Below are positions 8,955-18,735 of a DNA stretch of 32,929 nt, piece after piece; position 1 is the stretch's first letter; every line of letters starts with the position of its first letter. Below the pieces are notes generated by a model. That model did no database searches and was not told the origin of the DNA. It saw only the letters and a program-made list of their open reading frames with translations. Source of the stretch: Hadesarchaea archaeon (GTDB lineage: Archaea > Hadarchaeota > Hadarchaeia > Hadarchaeales > JAGGTB01); NCBI GenBank assembly GCA_021163965.1, contig JAGGTB010000001.1, positions 1-32,929 of the forward strand, given 5' to 3'. Position numbers and translations under genes: made by a program.

Positions 8955-9950
8955 TTACGCATCCCCTTCCTCGATTTCATCCAGCTCATAGGGCTCCAAC
9001 TCGGCTTTCCCCATCATCACTCGCGCCTCGAATGGCGTCAACACCGGGCGCTTGAAGCGTTCAACATCATCTATCGGTATCCTCGGGCAAGCCACGGATA
9101 CCACTCCTCCCTCCGGAAAATCCTCCACAGTCTCCGGCGTGATCTCATCCGCCACCAGCAACTCGGCATTTAATCCATTTTGTCTGAGCTCCCTTACTAC
9201 CTTCCTCGCCAGCCCCAAGCGCCTCTGACCGGGCTTAACGCTGGAGACCACGTAGAAATCCTCGTATGAGCTCGCTCGCCCCACAACAGCTGCCCTTTTT
9301 TTAATGAAATCCTCAAATCCTCTTACCCTCTCGTAGGATCCCGAAATGGGGTTCGCCGCCACTACCTCCTTCCCCGTCGCTAGGACCATCCCCAGAGGGT
9401 GAAACCTCCCAGTACCAACGTACAGTATTCCGTCGATCTCCCCCGCTATGGACCTCACGCAACCCCAGTCGCAACCCAAAACTTGGCCCGGATACCTCGC
9501 GCGCGGACCGGGATTGCCGATCACGCTCTCAATCCCATTATCCGCGAGAAATTTCATAATGCGGGGGAGATGCTCGATGTGCTGAACAGTCGTAGCTACC
9601 CCCCATCGCTTGCCCTCCAGCTCCGGCAAAGCCAGCTCAATAGCCCCTCTTGGATCTATCTTCATCCGAGCCTCCACGAAAAGCGTAGGGAGAACTGTCC
9701 GTAACCCCATATCGGCGTGACCGTAGTGGATCAGAGCATCGCACCCAAGGCGTTTTGCCTTGACGTCCGCGAGGTCGCAGGCCCCATAGCAACTGTCGCT
9801 GAGAACTACAGCCTCCACCTCGGCCTCCTTAAACGTCCGAATTATCTCTCGCAGATTTCTCCTCAATCCGGGGGGAAGCTGAATCGCCGCGCGCCTTACG
9901 TTATGGCTTTCTAGAAACTGCCTGACTTTCTCAGGCTCAAAGTCGTACAT
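8955..9950 (-). CDS. dph2: diphthamide biosynthesis enzyme Dph2
   Basis: 331 aa; AIQLPPGLRRN, SDSCYGACDLAD, VLGCDWGCVRS radical-SAM-like cluster cysteines, VACPRIPIDD. Confidence 0.92.
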   Translation of the reverse strand: MYDFEPEKVRQFLESHNVRRAAIQLPPGLRRNLREIIRTFKEAEVEAVVLSDSCYGACDLADVKAKRLGCDALIHYGHADMGLRTVLPTLFVEARMKIDPRGAIELALPELEGKRWGVATTVQHIEHLPRIMKFLADNGIESVIGNPGPRARYPGQVLGCDWGCVRSIAGEIDGILYVGTGRFHPLGMVLATGKEVVAANPISGSYERVRGFEDFIKKRAAVVGRASSYEDFYVVSSVKPGQRRLGLARKVVRELRQNGLNAELLVADEITPETVEDFPEGGVVSVACPRIPIDDVERFKRPVLTPFEARVMMGKAELEPYELDEIEEGDA

Positions 9951-9961
9951 CTGTGCACCAA

Positions 9962-12271
9962 TTATTCCGCGCGCTGGAGTTCGCGGATGCGGGAGAGGAT
10001 CAAATTCTGCTCCGTGCGATAGACCATCTCCCTTACCTTCCGAACAGCGTCCGGGTTCGCGGAGACGCTGGTGATCCCGTACTCAACTAGCTTCTTCACG
10101 ACGTCAGGATAACTGCCCGCCTGTCCACAAATGCTGGATTCAACCCCAGCCTTATTGCACTGTTCGATCACGTACTTGACCAACTTCTGAACGGCCGGGT
10201 GTCTCTCATCGTAGAGGTGGGCTATTCTCTCGTTGTCCCTGTCTATAGCCAAGGTAAACTGCGTGAGATCGTTAGTGCCGAAAGAGATGAAATCTATGCC
10301 CTCCTTGATGAACTCATCTATAATGAGTGCAGCGGCTGGGATCTCGATCATCAGCCCAACTTGGATATCTTTGTGGGGCTCCAACCCCACCTCGCGGACT
10401 ACCTTCTTGAAGCGGCGCAACTCCTCCGGGTGCTGAACCATTGGAATCATCACGCCGAGGTTGGTGAATCCCTCCTCGACCACCTTCTTGATCGCCTTAA
10501 GCTCAAGTTTCAAAATCTCTTGCTCCTCCGGCCACTTCGGATCGACAAACCTCCGCACGCCACGCCATCCGATCATGGGATTTGGCTCATCTGGCTCCTT
10601 TTCGCCGCCTGGGAGGTTCTTAAACTCGGCGGTCTTGAGATCGAGAGTACGATACCATACTTTTCCAGGATAGAATGCCTCGGCGACCTTCCTTATGCCC
10701 TCCGCAAATCTCTCTATCATTAACTCCTCCCCGCCTTCCTCCAGCAGTTTTCGCGGGTGTTTGCCTATTCCGAGAAGCATATGTTCCGCTCGAAGGAGGC
10801 CCACACCATCGGCCCCGGTCTCGCGAGCGACCTTCTGCGCGATTTCCGGTATGCTAAGGTTTACCTTAACCTCGGTTGCAGTCACTAACGACGGGGGTGC
10901 AACGGCCGCCGGAACTTCCTCGGGCTTCTCCACTTTCATTATTCCCTTATAAACAACCCCAGTGGCTCCGTCAACCGTCACTTCCATACCGTCTTTGAGT
11001 ACCTCCGTAGCATTGCCCGACCCCACCACACAGGGGGTGCCGAGTTCCCTGGATACTATCGCCGCATGACACGTCATCCCCCCCTCATCCGTAACTATGG
11101 CTGCGGCACGGCGCATCGCTGGAACCCAGTCGGGGGTAGTCATCTTGGTAACCAAGATATCCCCCTCTTTGACCTTGCTAATTTCCTTGACGCTCGGGAC
11201 CACCCTGACTCTGCCGAATGCCATGCCTGGGCTCGCTCCGAGGCCCTTCACCAGCACCTCTCTAGGAGCCTCCTCCTCAGCCGGTGCCTTCTCCTTTTCT
11301 TCTCCATAAAGGACCGTTATGGCGCGCGATTGGACGAAGTATATGTCGCCGCCTTCCACTGCCCACTCGATGTCCTGCGGGCGCCCGTAGTGTTCCTCTA
11401 TCTTCTTCCCGAACTCCGCAAGCTTTCTGGCTTCCTCCTCGCTGAGGCACTGGGCCTTGCGCTTCTCCTCGGGCGTTGCCACCTCCGTTGTCTCCCCGGT
11501 CTTCGGATCGCGAACGTGCATTACCTCCTTCGACCCGATGGTGACATCTAGAATTTTCCCAGTCTCCTTATCCACGACGTAGACATCGGGAGTGGCGGAA
11601 CCCGAAACAACGGTCTCGCCAAGTCCCCAGTTCGCCTCGATGACTTCCTTGCTTCGATCCCCCGTCGACGGATGCGTAGTGAACAAGACCCCAGCTTTAT
11701 CAGCGTTCACCATCTTCTGAACCACTATCGATATCAAAACCTTCTCGTGTTCGAAGCCGTGTTTCTCCCGGTAGAAAATCGCGCGCGGAGTAAACAAGGA
11801 TGCCCAACAATCTTGAACCCTGCGAACCACGTTTTCGTCGCCTTGGATGTTAAGGTACGTCTCCTGCTGGCCTGCAAATGAGGCGTCGGGCAGGTCCTCG
11901 GCGGTCGCGGACGAGCGGATTGCCACCGGCTCATTTTCACTCCCAAGGCGCCTATTCAGCTCCTTGTACGCCTTAATTATGTCCTCCCGAATATCCTCGG
12001 GCATCTTCGCCTTCTTTATCAGGTTCCGAATTTGATCAGCCGCCTTGGTCAAAGCATCGGAATCATCCACATCGACTCCTGAAAGGATCTCCTTGATTTT
12101 CCCGACCAGCCCCTCCTCCTCGAGGAATCTTTTGTAAGCCTGAGCCGTGACGGCGAATCCCGGAGGAACCGGGACTCCAAGCCTAACTAGCTCCCCCAGA
12201 TTGGCTCCCTTGCCGCCGGCTGTCCCTACGTCCGACTTCGATAATTCCTCAAACCAAACCACGTTTTCCAT
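9962..12271 (-). CDS. ppsA: phosphoenolpyruvate synthase
   Basis: 769 aa; GGKGANLGEL, TDEGGMTCHAAIVSRELGTPCVVG, FGTNDLTQFTLAIDRDN, SICGQAGS. Confidence 0.96.
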   Translation of the reverse strand: MENVVWFEELSKSDVGTAGGKGANLGELVRLGVPVPPGFAVTAQAYKRFLEEEGLVGKIKEILSGVDVDDSDALTKAADQIRNLIKKAKMPEDIREDIIKAYKELNRRLGSENEPVAIRSSATAEDLPDASFAGQQETYLNIQGDENVVRRVQDCWASLFTPRAIFYREKHGFEHEKVLISIVVQKMVNADKAGVLFTTHPSTGDRSKEVIEANWGLGETVVSGSATPDVYVVDKETGKILDVTIGSKEVMHVRDPKTGETTEVATPEEKRKAQCLSEEEARKLAEFGKKIEEHYGRPQDIEWAVEGGDIYFVQSRAITVLYGEEKEKAPAEEEAPREVLVKGLGASPGMAFGRVRVVPSVKEISKVKEGDILVTKMTTPDWVPAMRRAAAIVTDEGGMTCHAAIVSRELGTPCVVGSGNATEVLKDGMEVTVDGATGVVYKGIMKVEKPEEVPAAVAPPSLVTATEVKVNLSIPEIAQKVARETGADGVGLLRAEHMLLGIGKHPRKLLEEGGEELMIERFAEGIRKVAEAFYPGKVWYRTLDLKTAEFKNLPGGEKEPDEPNPMIGWRGVRRFVDPKWPEEQEILKLELKAIKKVVEEGFTNLGVMIPMVQHPEELRRFKKVVREVGLEPHKDIQVGLMIEIPAAALIIDEFIKEGIDFISFGTNDLTQFTLAIDRDNERIAHLYDERHPAVQKLVKYVIEQCNKAGVESSICGQAGSYPDVVKKLVEYGITSVSANPDAVRKVREMVYRTEQNLILSRIRELQRAE

Positions 12272-12315
12272 TCAGCTCCCCCAGAAGTTACAACCTTCTC
12301 TTTTCCCCGATTTGG

Positions 12316-12324
12316 ATATAAAAG
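12316..12324 (-). promoter_or_regulatory. TATA box of ppsA
   Basis: CTTTTATAT on minus strand, ~45-50 nt upstream of the ppsA ATG. Confidence 0.4.
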
Positions 12325-12421
12325 GATTTCCCCGCCTGCCTTTACTAGCGCTACTTATGATAGTCACATTCATCCAGGCTTTTAACCAGCCGACACCGCC
12401 CCTTCCTTCAAAAGTTAATGG

Positions 12422-12510
12422 AGCCGCCGGTGGGATTTGAACCCACGATCTATCGCTTTCCCGCTTGATAGTTACGAGGCGATCGCTGTACCAGGCTCAG
12501 CTACGGCGGC
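12422..12510 (-). tRNA. tRNA-Thr(CGT) with a 15-nt intron at 37/38 (intron 12458-12472)
   Basis: GCCGCCG/CGGCGGC acceptor, GCTG/CAGC D-stem, ATCGC/GCGAT anticodon stem, GTGGG-TTCAAAT-CCCAC T-arm; U73. Extra 15 nt ACTATCAAGCGGGAA fits bulge-helix-bulge (CTCG/CGGG helix, 3-nt bulges TAA and AAA). Confidence 0.93.
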
Positions 12511-12709
12511 TCATTTTCACTCTTCCTACGATGGGTATATCAATTTTATCGAGCCAAATCAGAAATCCAATCTCCGCCCTCAATGCGCGCGTCGTTCGGG
12601 GGCAGGGATTTGAGCGCCAATTTTGCGGGGTTATTGGTCCTCGAAGTAGATCGGCTACTATCAGACCGCGCAACCAGCTACCCGCATCCTGTGGTGTCTC
12701 GTTGCCTAG

Positions 12710-13171
12710 TTACGGGCGCTTAGCGCACGTAACGAATGCCTTGGATCCATCTTTTAGAAGAATCTCCAGCGCGTTCAGGATTTCCCTACCGACGACGATG
12801 TTCTCAGCCAAGTTTTCGGCCTTGATGGGGATGTAAACCGAGATATCACCCAAGTCAATTTTCCCTTCTCCTCCCCCCTCTCGCAATAACCATCCCCTCG
12901 CCTTGAAGACCTCACACTTTATCCGACCGCCAAACTGGTGCAGCGTTTCGAGCCTCTCGGGTGCTTCCCCCTCGAAGATTGCGGGCAACCTATCGTCCGA
13001 GTAGACGCCCCCGTCAAATCCGGTATCGATGATCGCCGGTGATATCGCGGAGAGCTTGGAGGATCGTATACGTAGCCACATTACCGGTATACTGGGTATT
13101 TCCCTGCCACTTGGGGTCTTCCCGCCCGGCGCGTATTCGTAGACCAAACTATTCGATCCGGAATCCCTCAA
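12710..13171 (-). CDS. retropepsin-like (clan AA) aspartic protease domain protein
   Basis: Reads PAIIDTGFDGGVYSDDRLP (D-T-G motif) and NIVVGREILNALEILLKDG; non-ATG (TTG) start overlapping the upstream RHH gene. Confidence 0.7.
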   Translation of the reverse strand: MRDSGSNSLVYEYAPGGKTPSGREIPSIPVMWLRIRSSKLSAISPAIIDTGFDGGVYSDDRLPAIFEGEAPERLETLHQFGGRIKCEVFKARGWLLREGGGEGKIDLGDISVYIPIKAENLAENIVVGREILNALEILLKDGSKAFVTCAKRP

Positions 13172-13430
13172 GCCTAGGCCTCCCCATCAGTGCTGGAGAT
13201 GGCCCCCTCAGCCCCCCTCGGGCTCTAAGGCTCCTGAGCACAAGGGGTCCGGCCGGCTCTTCCCGCGGGAGGAAATCGGGGTAATGGGCTTCGAAATATT
13301 CGCTCAAAGCGTCCGCCAGTAGGTGCGATCTCTTCCGGATTTTTGGCTCCTGCTTGAGAATTTTCTCCATCGTTTCGACGAGGTCATCGGGTAGGCTCAC
13401 GGTTATTCTCCTCATTTTCATACCCTTCAT
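13149..13430 (-). CDS. ribbon-helix-helix (CopG-like) DNA-binding protein
   Basis: 93 aa; MRRITVSLPDDLVETMEKILKQEPKIRKRSHLLADALSEYFEAHYPD. Confidence 0.8.
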   Translation of the reverse strand: MKGMKMRRITVSLPDDLVETMEKILKQEPKIRKRSHLLADALSEYFEAHYPDFLPREEPAGPLVLRSLRARGGLRGPSPALMGRPRLEGFRIE

Positions 13431-13599
13431 ACTTTTATTCTAATTTCATATAGTTTATGATTTTCGCTCATTTTAGACCGGAGCCCCGAGGAGGATCGAA
13501 GGGGATTGGGGAAGCTCAAAACCAAACCGAAGGTGTCTGCACGAGCCCTTCCCCTCATTCAACTAAAACATCAAAAGAGCTCTTGTACTTTTGGTGTGG

Positions 13600-13685
13600 C
13601 GCCGGGGCAGGGATTTGAACCCTGATGGTCCAGAGGACCACCGGATCTCGAGTCCGGCGCGTTAGCCTGGTTCCGCCACCCCGGC
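13600..13685 (-). tRNA. tRNA-Ser(CGA)
   Basis: GCCGGGG/CCCCGGC acceptor, CCGGA-CTCGAGA-TCCGG anticodon arm (CGA), long variable arm TGGTCCTCTGGACCA, T-arm CAGGG-TTCAAAT-CCCTG, discriminator G. Confidence 0.95.
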
Positions 13686-13727
13686 CAATGATAATTATGT
13701 CAGGTTAACCTAAAAACGAAAACTCGA

Positions 13728-16700
13728 TCAGATAAAATCCGCTATGCTGAGCTGTCTCCTGTCGTCGCTCTCGAAAATCGATTTGATTTCCCTCTCCACC
13801 AAGCTAAGGCGCTGGCGGGTATAGTTCTTCACCCCGAACTCGTCCGCCACCCGCATCGCCACCTGCAGGTACTTCTCCACTCCGCCTCGGGTCACCGTGA
13901 GGATGAGTTCCCCCCCGCAACGGCACTTCCCGCTGAGCGGAACCCTCCTGTACTTTGCGTTACAACTCGTGCACCTGAACTTCTGCTTGGCAAAAGCCCG
14001 GATGTTCCCCCTGAGGTCTGGAATGAAGTGGTGCTCTATTAGGCGCTCGGCGACATCCCGCTCATCGACGGCCCGAATCTTCCTCCCGAGCGAGAGCTGC
14101 GCATCCACCTTCTCCTCCATCGTTGCAAGCGTCTTGTAGCGGCAAGCCTTCGGGCCAGCAGCTATGTCCGATGTGTCGTGGGTGAACCGCAATCCTTCAT
14201 ACTGAGCCCTAGTTCCGAGCCTTCTCTTCACCGTCTCCACCTTTGACGCCATTTCGCTGGGATCCGCGAACCTCAACGTCGCCTCGTAGAACTCAAGCGG
14301 GTATGCGGGGGAGACATCCACGTTGTGCGCCTCCCTGTCTATTTCCCTGGGATCGATGCGGGCGTTGAGGACGAGGGGGGCATCCATCGTCCCGCCCCGC
14401 GACGACGGGAGAAAATGCCGGCTGAAGTTCAAGAGCGCGTCCATTAGAAGCATCACCGCGTCCTCGTCACCATCGGCGTCTCGACGTTTGGCCGCGTGGA
14501 AGTAAGGATGGGCATATCCTACGTTTGCCTCCGTGAACCCTATTATCCTCCCGACGACTCCAGCCGAAGTGTGTGGGGCCAGACCTATAATCAACTGACC
14601 GACTAGGTCCTCCAGTTGCGTTGCGTTGTAGTAAGGCGGTAGCCCGTAGAACTTCTGGAGAAGGTCGTCGACAAATCTCGCCGCCCGGAGGAGGTACTCG
14701 GCACACGGTTTGGACAGCACGACATCTTGGACTTTCAGCTCTAGCACTTGATCCTCCCTTTCCAAAGGATTTCCGTCCACATCCCTTTCGTACCCCAGCT
14801 CGCGGAGCCTCTCCACTGACGTCCCCACCTCCCTCGGACGGAAGTGGGTCAACGGAAGGTTCGTGGCATCAAACCTGATAGTTCCATCCTTGAAGACGTA
14901 GACCCCATGTTTCGCCCTGAGGATCCCCTTTTCCAAGGGCTCAGGGATCTTGTGATCACTTGTCATTCCTCGGACGCCCTTGATCTCCTTCGGAAGTTGC
15001 TCCCGTAATTTCTTAAGAGCCTCGTCGAGAAGCGAGCGTATCTCTATTTCACGGCGGTCATAGTACACCGTGCGAGCACCGCACGCTACACACGTCTCGG
15101 TCTTCGATGTTCTCCCGCAGTTAGAACATATCCTAGTGAACTCCGTTCTCCCCCCACACTTCGGACACTTCCTCCTGAAAGTTATCGTGCCGCACTCTGG
15201 GCACTGACATCTGACCACCTCCACGTAAACTACCCCCTTCTCAGCCGCCTTGGGGATACTCCGTGCGTGTCCCCCGCGTAGACCAATGGGGAACAGAACG
15301 TGTGGGGGCGGGGACATCTTGCGGGGATTCGCTTTCTCCGGTCTCCCCATTCTGCACCCAATTCTCGTCGGGGCCTTCACCCTAACTGGGAACCCGGCGA
15401 GAATTTGAATTATCTCCATCGTGTCATCCGTTGGATGGGTCCTAATCGTCTCCCGAAGCCTCTCACTCGTCAAACGCCCCTCTTGAATCAGGCCGAGGCA
15501 CGTGCAGAGGGGAAGCGCTGGCTCTTCGATCACGACATGTCCATCCTCCACAGCGTGGGGGACCCCTAAAATTTCAAGCACACGCTTTTGCGTCGGACTT
15601 ATCTTCAAGCGAAGCCGCTTAAGAGCCCCTTCATCGAATTCCGGCTCCCCTTCAGCTAGCCACTCCCCAACCTCCCTTATCTCCTCCAAGCTGACATCGT
15701 TGAAGTGATAAGTATAGGCCGGGTGGAGAGGAACACCGAGCTTCTGGGAGAGTTCAACCGCCACCCTTGCCGGAGGCCTCAGCTTCGCGTCCGTATATTT
15801 CTCTAACTCTCGCCGGGGCAGGCTTTTCCCCTTCTCCTTCAGGGCTTTTTTTACCTCCTGGGCCCACCACTCCTCGCAGTATCCCGCCGGCATCAACGGG
15901 TGATTGTTCTCGAGAAACTCACCAAAGCCTATGAGGATATCTCCAAGAAACAGTATTTCGCTGACCTTACTTCTAATCTCCTCCGCGAGCGCTACTGAAT
16001 CCACTTGAACTACGGACCCATCCGCCAATTTAACTATCGGCCCCTCTATCGTATCTACCGGTGCTACTGCGGCTGCTTTGCCAGGACGTTCGATCTTAAG
16101 TTGCGTTCCGATTGCCAAGTGATCTTCCAAGATTTTCATCGTCGCGGGGTGGATCCCAACGGCCGCGAGGCCCGTATTCCTCGCACGGCCATACCTTAGC
16201 CTGAACCCTCCCTCGCGTGCCGGGTGGCCGAATACTGCTCTCCCCGCGATGATATCCGCCAGATACCTATCACTTCCAGAAAGAGGCCGGGCCTCCTCCT
16301 CTTCCTCCGCTGGACGGTGCGAGAGCTCGTGGAGCCATTCCCATCCCTCAATGCCCAGTTTTTTGACATACTTCAAAATTTTCGGCGCCTTCTGGAGTAC
16401 TCCCTCCGCCAATGCCAGAACGGCTCCCCCTCGGATGCGGTTAGTCTCGATGCGATCCAGATTGCGATAACCGCTGACGGTCACCTGTTCCGTGGGTTCG
16501 CCGTTTATTTCAACGGGAATATTTCTAACAGCTTTTCGCACGTCGTCCGCTGGCGGGGTATATTGTAAGTGGGTCACCTCAGACGAATACATCTCAACCT
16601 CTTCAACAAAACGTTCAACTTCCTCGTCCGTGGGCTTGTAGGCGTCAAGGTAGAGTTTACGGCGAACAAAGTCCCCAGTGAGAACGGCCAAGGCGGCTGC

Positions 16701-17153
16701 AGTGCCCCCCGCCGAACGAATAGGTCCCGCGAAGTATAAAGCAAGGTAGCGTGACCCGTCGAAGTTCTTCTTAATTTTCACCTGCGTTATTCCCTCGATC
16801 GGAGCCGCTGCTGCTATCCCCTCGGTAATTATCGCCAAAGCTGTCCGGACAGCTTGCTCAGCTGCTCGGGCCTCATCGAGCCTTCCAAAGTGCCCGTCTA
16901 CGATCATTTCCGCTATCTTAAGAGCCACCTCCTCCCGCGGCAGCTCTTTCTCAAGCTTCCGTATTGTCGGGGCTACTCCCTTTGGACCTACAAGCTTCTC
17001 TACCCTCGCGGCTAGGTCTTCAGCGCGGGGAATCTCCGGTTTCGGCTCGGGGTCAAGACATAAAGCGCGTGCCTTCTCGGCCACCCTATATGCCTCTTCA
17101 ACCTTTTTCTCCAGTTCATCGAAGTATTTCATTTGTTCACCTGAATTAGGCAA
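13728..17153 (-). CDS. polC: DNA polymerase II (PolD) large subunit DP2
   Basis: 1141 aa; YLALYFAGPIRSAGGTAAAL, AKRRDADGDEDAVMLLMDALLNFSRHFLPSSRGG, zinc-binding cysteines; no intein. Confidence 0.97.
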   Translation of the reverse strand: MPNSGEQMKYFDELEKKVEEAYRVAEKARALCLDPEPKPEIPRAEDLAARVEKLVGPKGVAPTIRKLEKELPREEVALKIAEMIVDGHFGRLDEARAAEQAVRTALAIITEGIAAAAPIEGITQVKIKKNFDGSRYLALYFAGPIRSAGGTAAALAVLTGDFVRRKLYLDAYKPTDEEVERFVEEVEMYSSEVTHLQYTPPADDVRKAVRNIPVEINGEPTEQVTVSGYRNLDRIETNRIRGGAVLALAEGVLQKAPKILKYVKKLGIEGWEWLHELSHRPAEEEEEARPLSGSDRYLADIIAGRAVFGHPAREGGFRLRYGRARNTGLAAVGIHPATMKILEDHLAIGTQLKIERPGKAAAVAPVDTIEGPIVKLADGSVVQVDSVALAEEIRSKVSEILFLGDILIGFGEFLENNHPLMPAGYCEEWWAQEVKKALKEKGKSLPRRELEKYTDAKLRPPARVAVELSQKLGVPLHPAYTYHFNDVSLEEIREVGEWLAEGEPEFDEGALKRLRLKISPTQKRVLEILGVPHAVEDGHVVIEEPALPLCTCLGLIQEGRLTSERLRETIRTHPTDDTMEIIQILAGFPVRVKAPTRIGCRMGRPEKANPRKMSPPPHVLFPIGLRGGHARSIPKAAEKGVVYVEVVRCQCPECGTITFRRKCPKCGGRTEFTRICSNCGRTSKTETCVACGARTVYYDRREIEIRSLLDEALKKLREQLPKEIKGVRGMTSDHKIPEPLEKGILRAKHGVYVFKDGTIRFDATNLPLTHFRPREVGTSVERLRELGYERDVDGNPLEREDQVLELKVQDVVLSKPCAEYLLRAARFVDDLLQKFYGLPPYYNATQLEDLVGQLIIGLAPHTSAGVVGRIIGFTEANVGYAHPYFHAAKRRDADGDEDAVMLLMDALLNFSRHFLPSSRGGTMDAPLVLNARIDPREIDREAHNVDVSPAYPLEFYEATLRFADPSEMASKVETVKRRLGTRAQYEGLRFTHDTSDIAAGPKACRYKTLATMEEKVDAQLSLGRKIRAVDERDVAERLIEHHFIPDLRGNIRAFAKQKFRCTSCNAKYRRVPLSGKCRCGGELILTVTRGGVEKYLQVAMRVADEFGVKNYTRQRLSLVEREIKSIFESDDRRQLSIADFI

Positions 17154-18726
17154 AGCGTATTGCCCTTACTTTTCTTGTCCGTAAATCCACTAAGGGGACT
17201 ATTCCTGGAGTTGGCCTAACTCCGCGCCTCTTCATGTAGCTAGTCCTCTCTTGGAAAGTCGCCGAGTTGACCAGAAGCACTCCCCTGTACTTTCCACAAC
17301 CGTAGACGTGGAGATGGCCCGTGTGAAAAACGTCCGGTACCTCCTCTATCACTAGATAGTCCCTCCCCTCTGGGGCGATCGGAGCGCGTCCGCCCATAGG
17401 CTCGCCATATATGGGGGCGAGATGACGCTTCTTGAGGGATTTGATCATGGGATTGACGGAGTTCTTCCGGTCGAGAGAGGAGTCCGCAGAAATCAAATCG
17501 TCAAATCCCCTACCGTGATAGATCAAAAACCTTGTGCCGTGGAGCAACAAGTGGGCCGGATTTCCTACGAGCACGGGTTCGAAACTCTCGAAATCTGAGG
17601 CAATGTCCTTGGGAAGCGCGGGCTGAGGCTCCAGAGGTCTGACAGCATCGTGGTTGCCCGGAGACACTATTATCTTCACGTGCTCTGGAACTTGACTCAG
17701 GTACTCCACAACTGCATCGTATTGTTTATTTATGTCGTGGATGACCAGTTCTTCTTCCTGATTCGGATATATCCCCACCCCGTCCACGAGATCACCAGCT
17801 ATCACTAGGTACTTAACACGCCCCGCCACTTGTCGCTGGTTCGGATTTCCTGATTCCCCCCGCAACCATTTTAAAAACCTTGCAAAGGCATCCTCCAAGA
17901 ACATCTCACTTCCCACGTGAAGATCTGAAATGAGCGCAGCATAGATGGGTTCACTCCCTTCCTCAGCTGTCCCCTCGTCTCTCCTCTGTCTAGGTACTGG
18001 GATATCCGGCCAAACTATATCATTGACAAAGAGGAGGCGAGACCAGCGGGAATCACTACCGACCCTCGCCTCAACGCCTATCACCTCATCCGTGACTACT
18101 TCCGAGGCCTTCCTCATAAGTTCGTTCCTATTTTTGTGAACGAAAACCACAGCATTTCCCGTGGGGTCCTCAAGCTCTATGATTAGATCTCTCTTCCTTG
18201 TCTCCCTCTTGTCCATCACCATACCTATAATTCTCACCGTCTGACCCTCGTACTCTCTTACACTACCTATCGGGATCGCTCCTCTCATATCCAATCTCTC
18301 CTTCAGTATCCTGCTCAGGCGCTCATACCTGTCGTTGAATAATCTGATGAAATCCTCTATCCTTCCCTGACTGTTGCTATGTCCGGTGACATCGATCAAA
18401 ACCTCAACCTCCGGCTCGATATCCGCTGCTGGAGGCTCAAACTTCCCGCAAGCTATTTTGGTCTTGATCTTTTCTGGATGGGTCTCAGCTTGTGAAAAGA
18501 CGGGGGGCTCCGCCTCTACTGAAGTTTTAGATCCTCCCCTTAGGATCCTCCTAACCAGCTCCTCTGTAACTATCACCGGCTTTTCTGGCATCGATCTGAA
18601 CCTTTCGAGAACCATCTCAGCCGCGGATCTAAGGTCCCCAGTTTCCCGCAACGAGTTGAGGGCTCCGGGCGTCACATGCATGTCCGCATCGATGAATTTT
18701 TTAATTATCTCTACATCTTCAGCCAT
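17146..18726 (-). CDS. polB: DNA polymerase II (PolD) small subunit DP1
   Basis: 526 aa; OB fold plus calcineurin-like phosphodiesterase motifs LISDLHVGS, VIAGDLVDG, SPGNHDAVR, HTGHLH. Confidence 0.96.
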   Translation of the reverse strand: MAEDVEIIKKFIDADMHVTPGALNSLRETGDLRSAAEMVLERFRSMPEKPVIVTEELVRRILRGGSKTSVEAEPPVFSQAETHPEKIKTKIACGKFEPPAADIEPEVEVLIDVTGHSNSQGRIEDFIRLFNDRYERLSRILKERLDMRGAIPIGSVREYEGQTVRIIGMVMDKRETRKRDLIIELEDPTGNAVVFVHKNRNELMRKASEVVTDEVIGVEARVGSDSRWSRLLFVNDIVWPDIPVPRQRRDEGTAEEGSEPIYAALISDLHVGSEMFLEDAFARFLKWLRGESGNPNQRQVAGRVKYLVIAGDLVDGVGIYPNQEEELVIHDINKQYDAVVEYLSQVPEHVKIIVSPGNHDAVRPLEPQPALPKDIASDFESFEPVLVGNPAHLLLHGTRFLIYHGRGFDDLISADSSLDRKNSVNPMIKSLKKRHLAPIYGEPMGGRAPIAPEGRDYLVIEEVPDVFHTGHLHVYGCGKYRGVLLVNSATFQERTSYMKRRGVRPTPGIVPLVDLRTRKVRAIRFA

Positions 18727-18735
18727 TACCAGTCC

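Noticed and set aside
8394-9173. 259-aa plus-strand ORF
   Set aside because: Antisense to the confident METTL5-like and dph2 genes; low-complexity, no recognisable domain. Shadow ORF, as are most plus-strand ORFs in the track.
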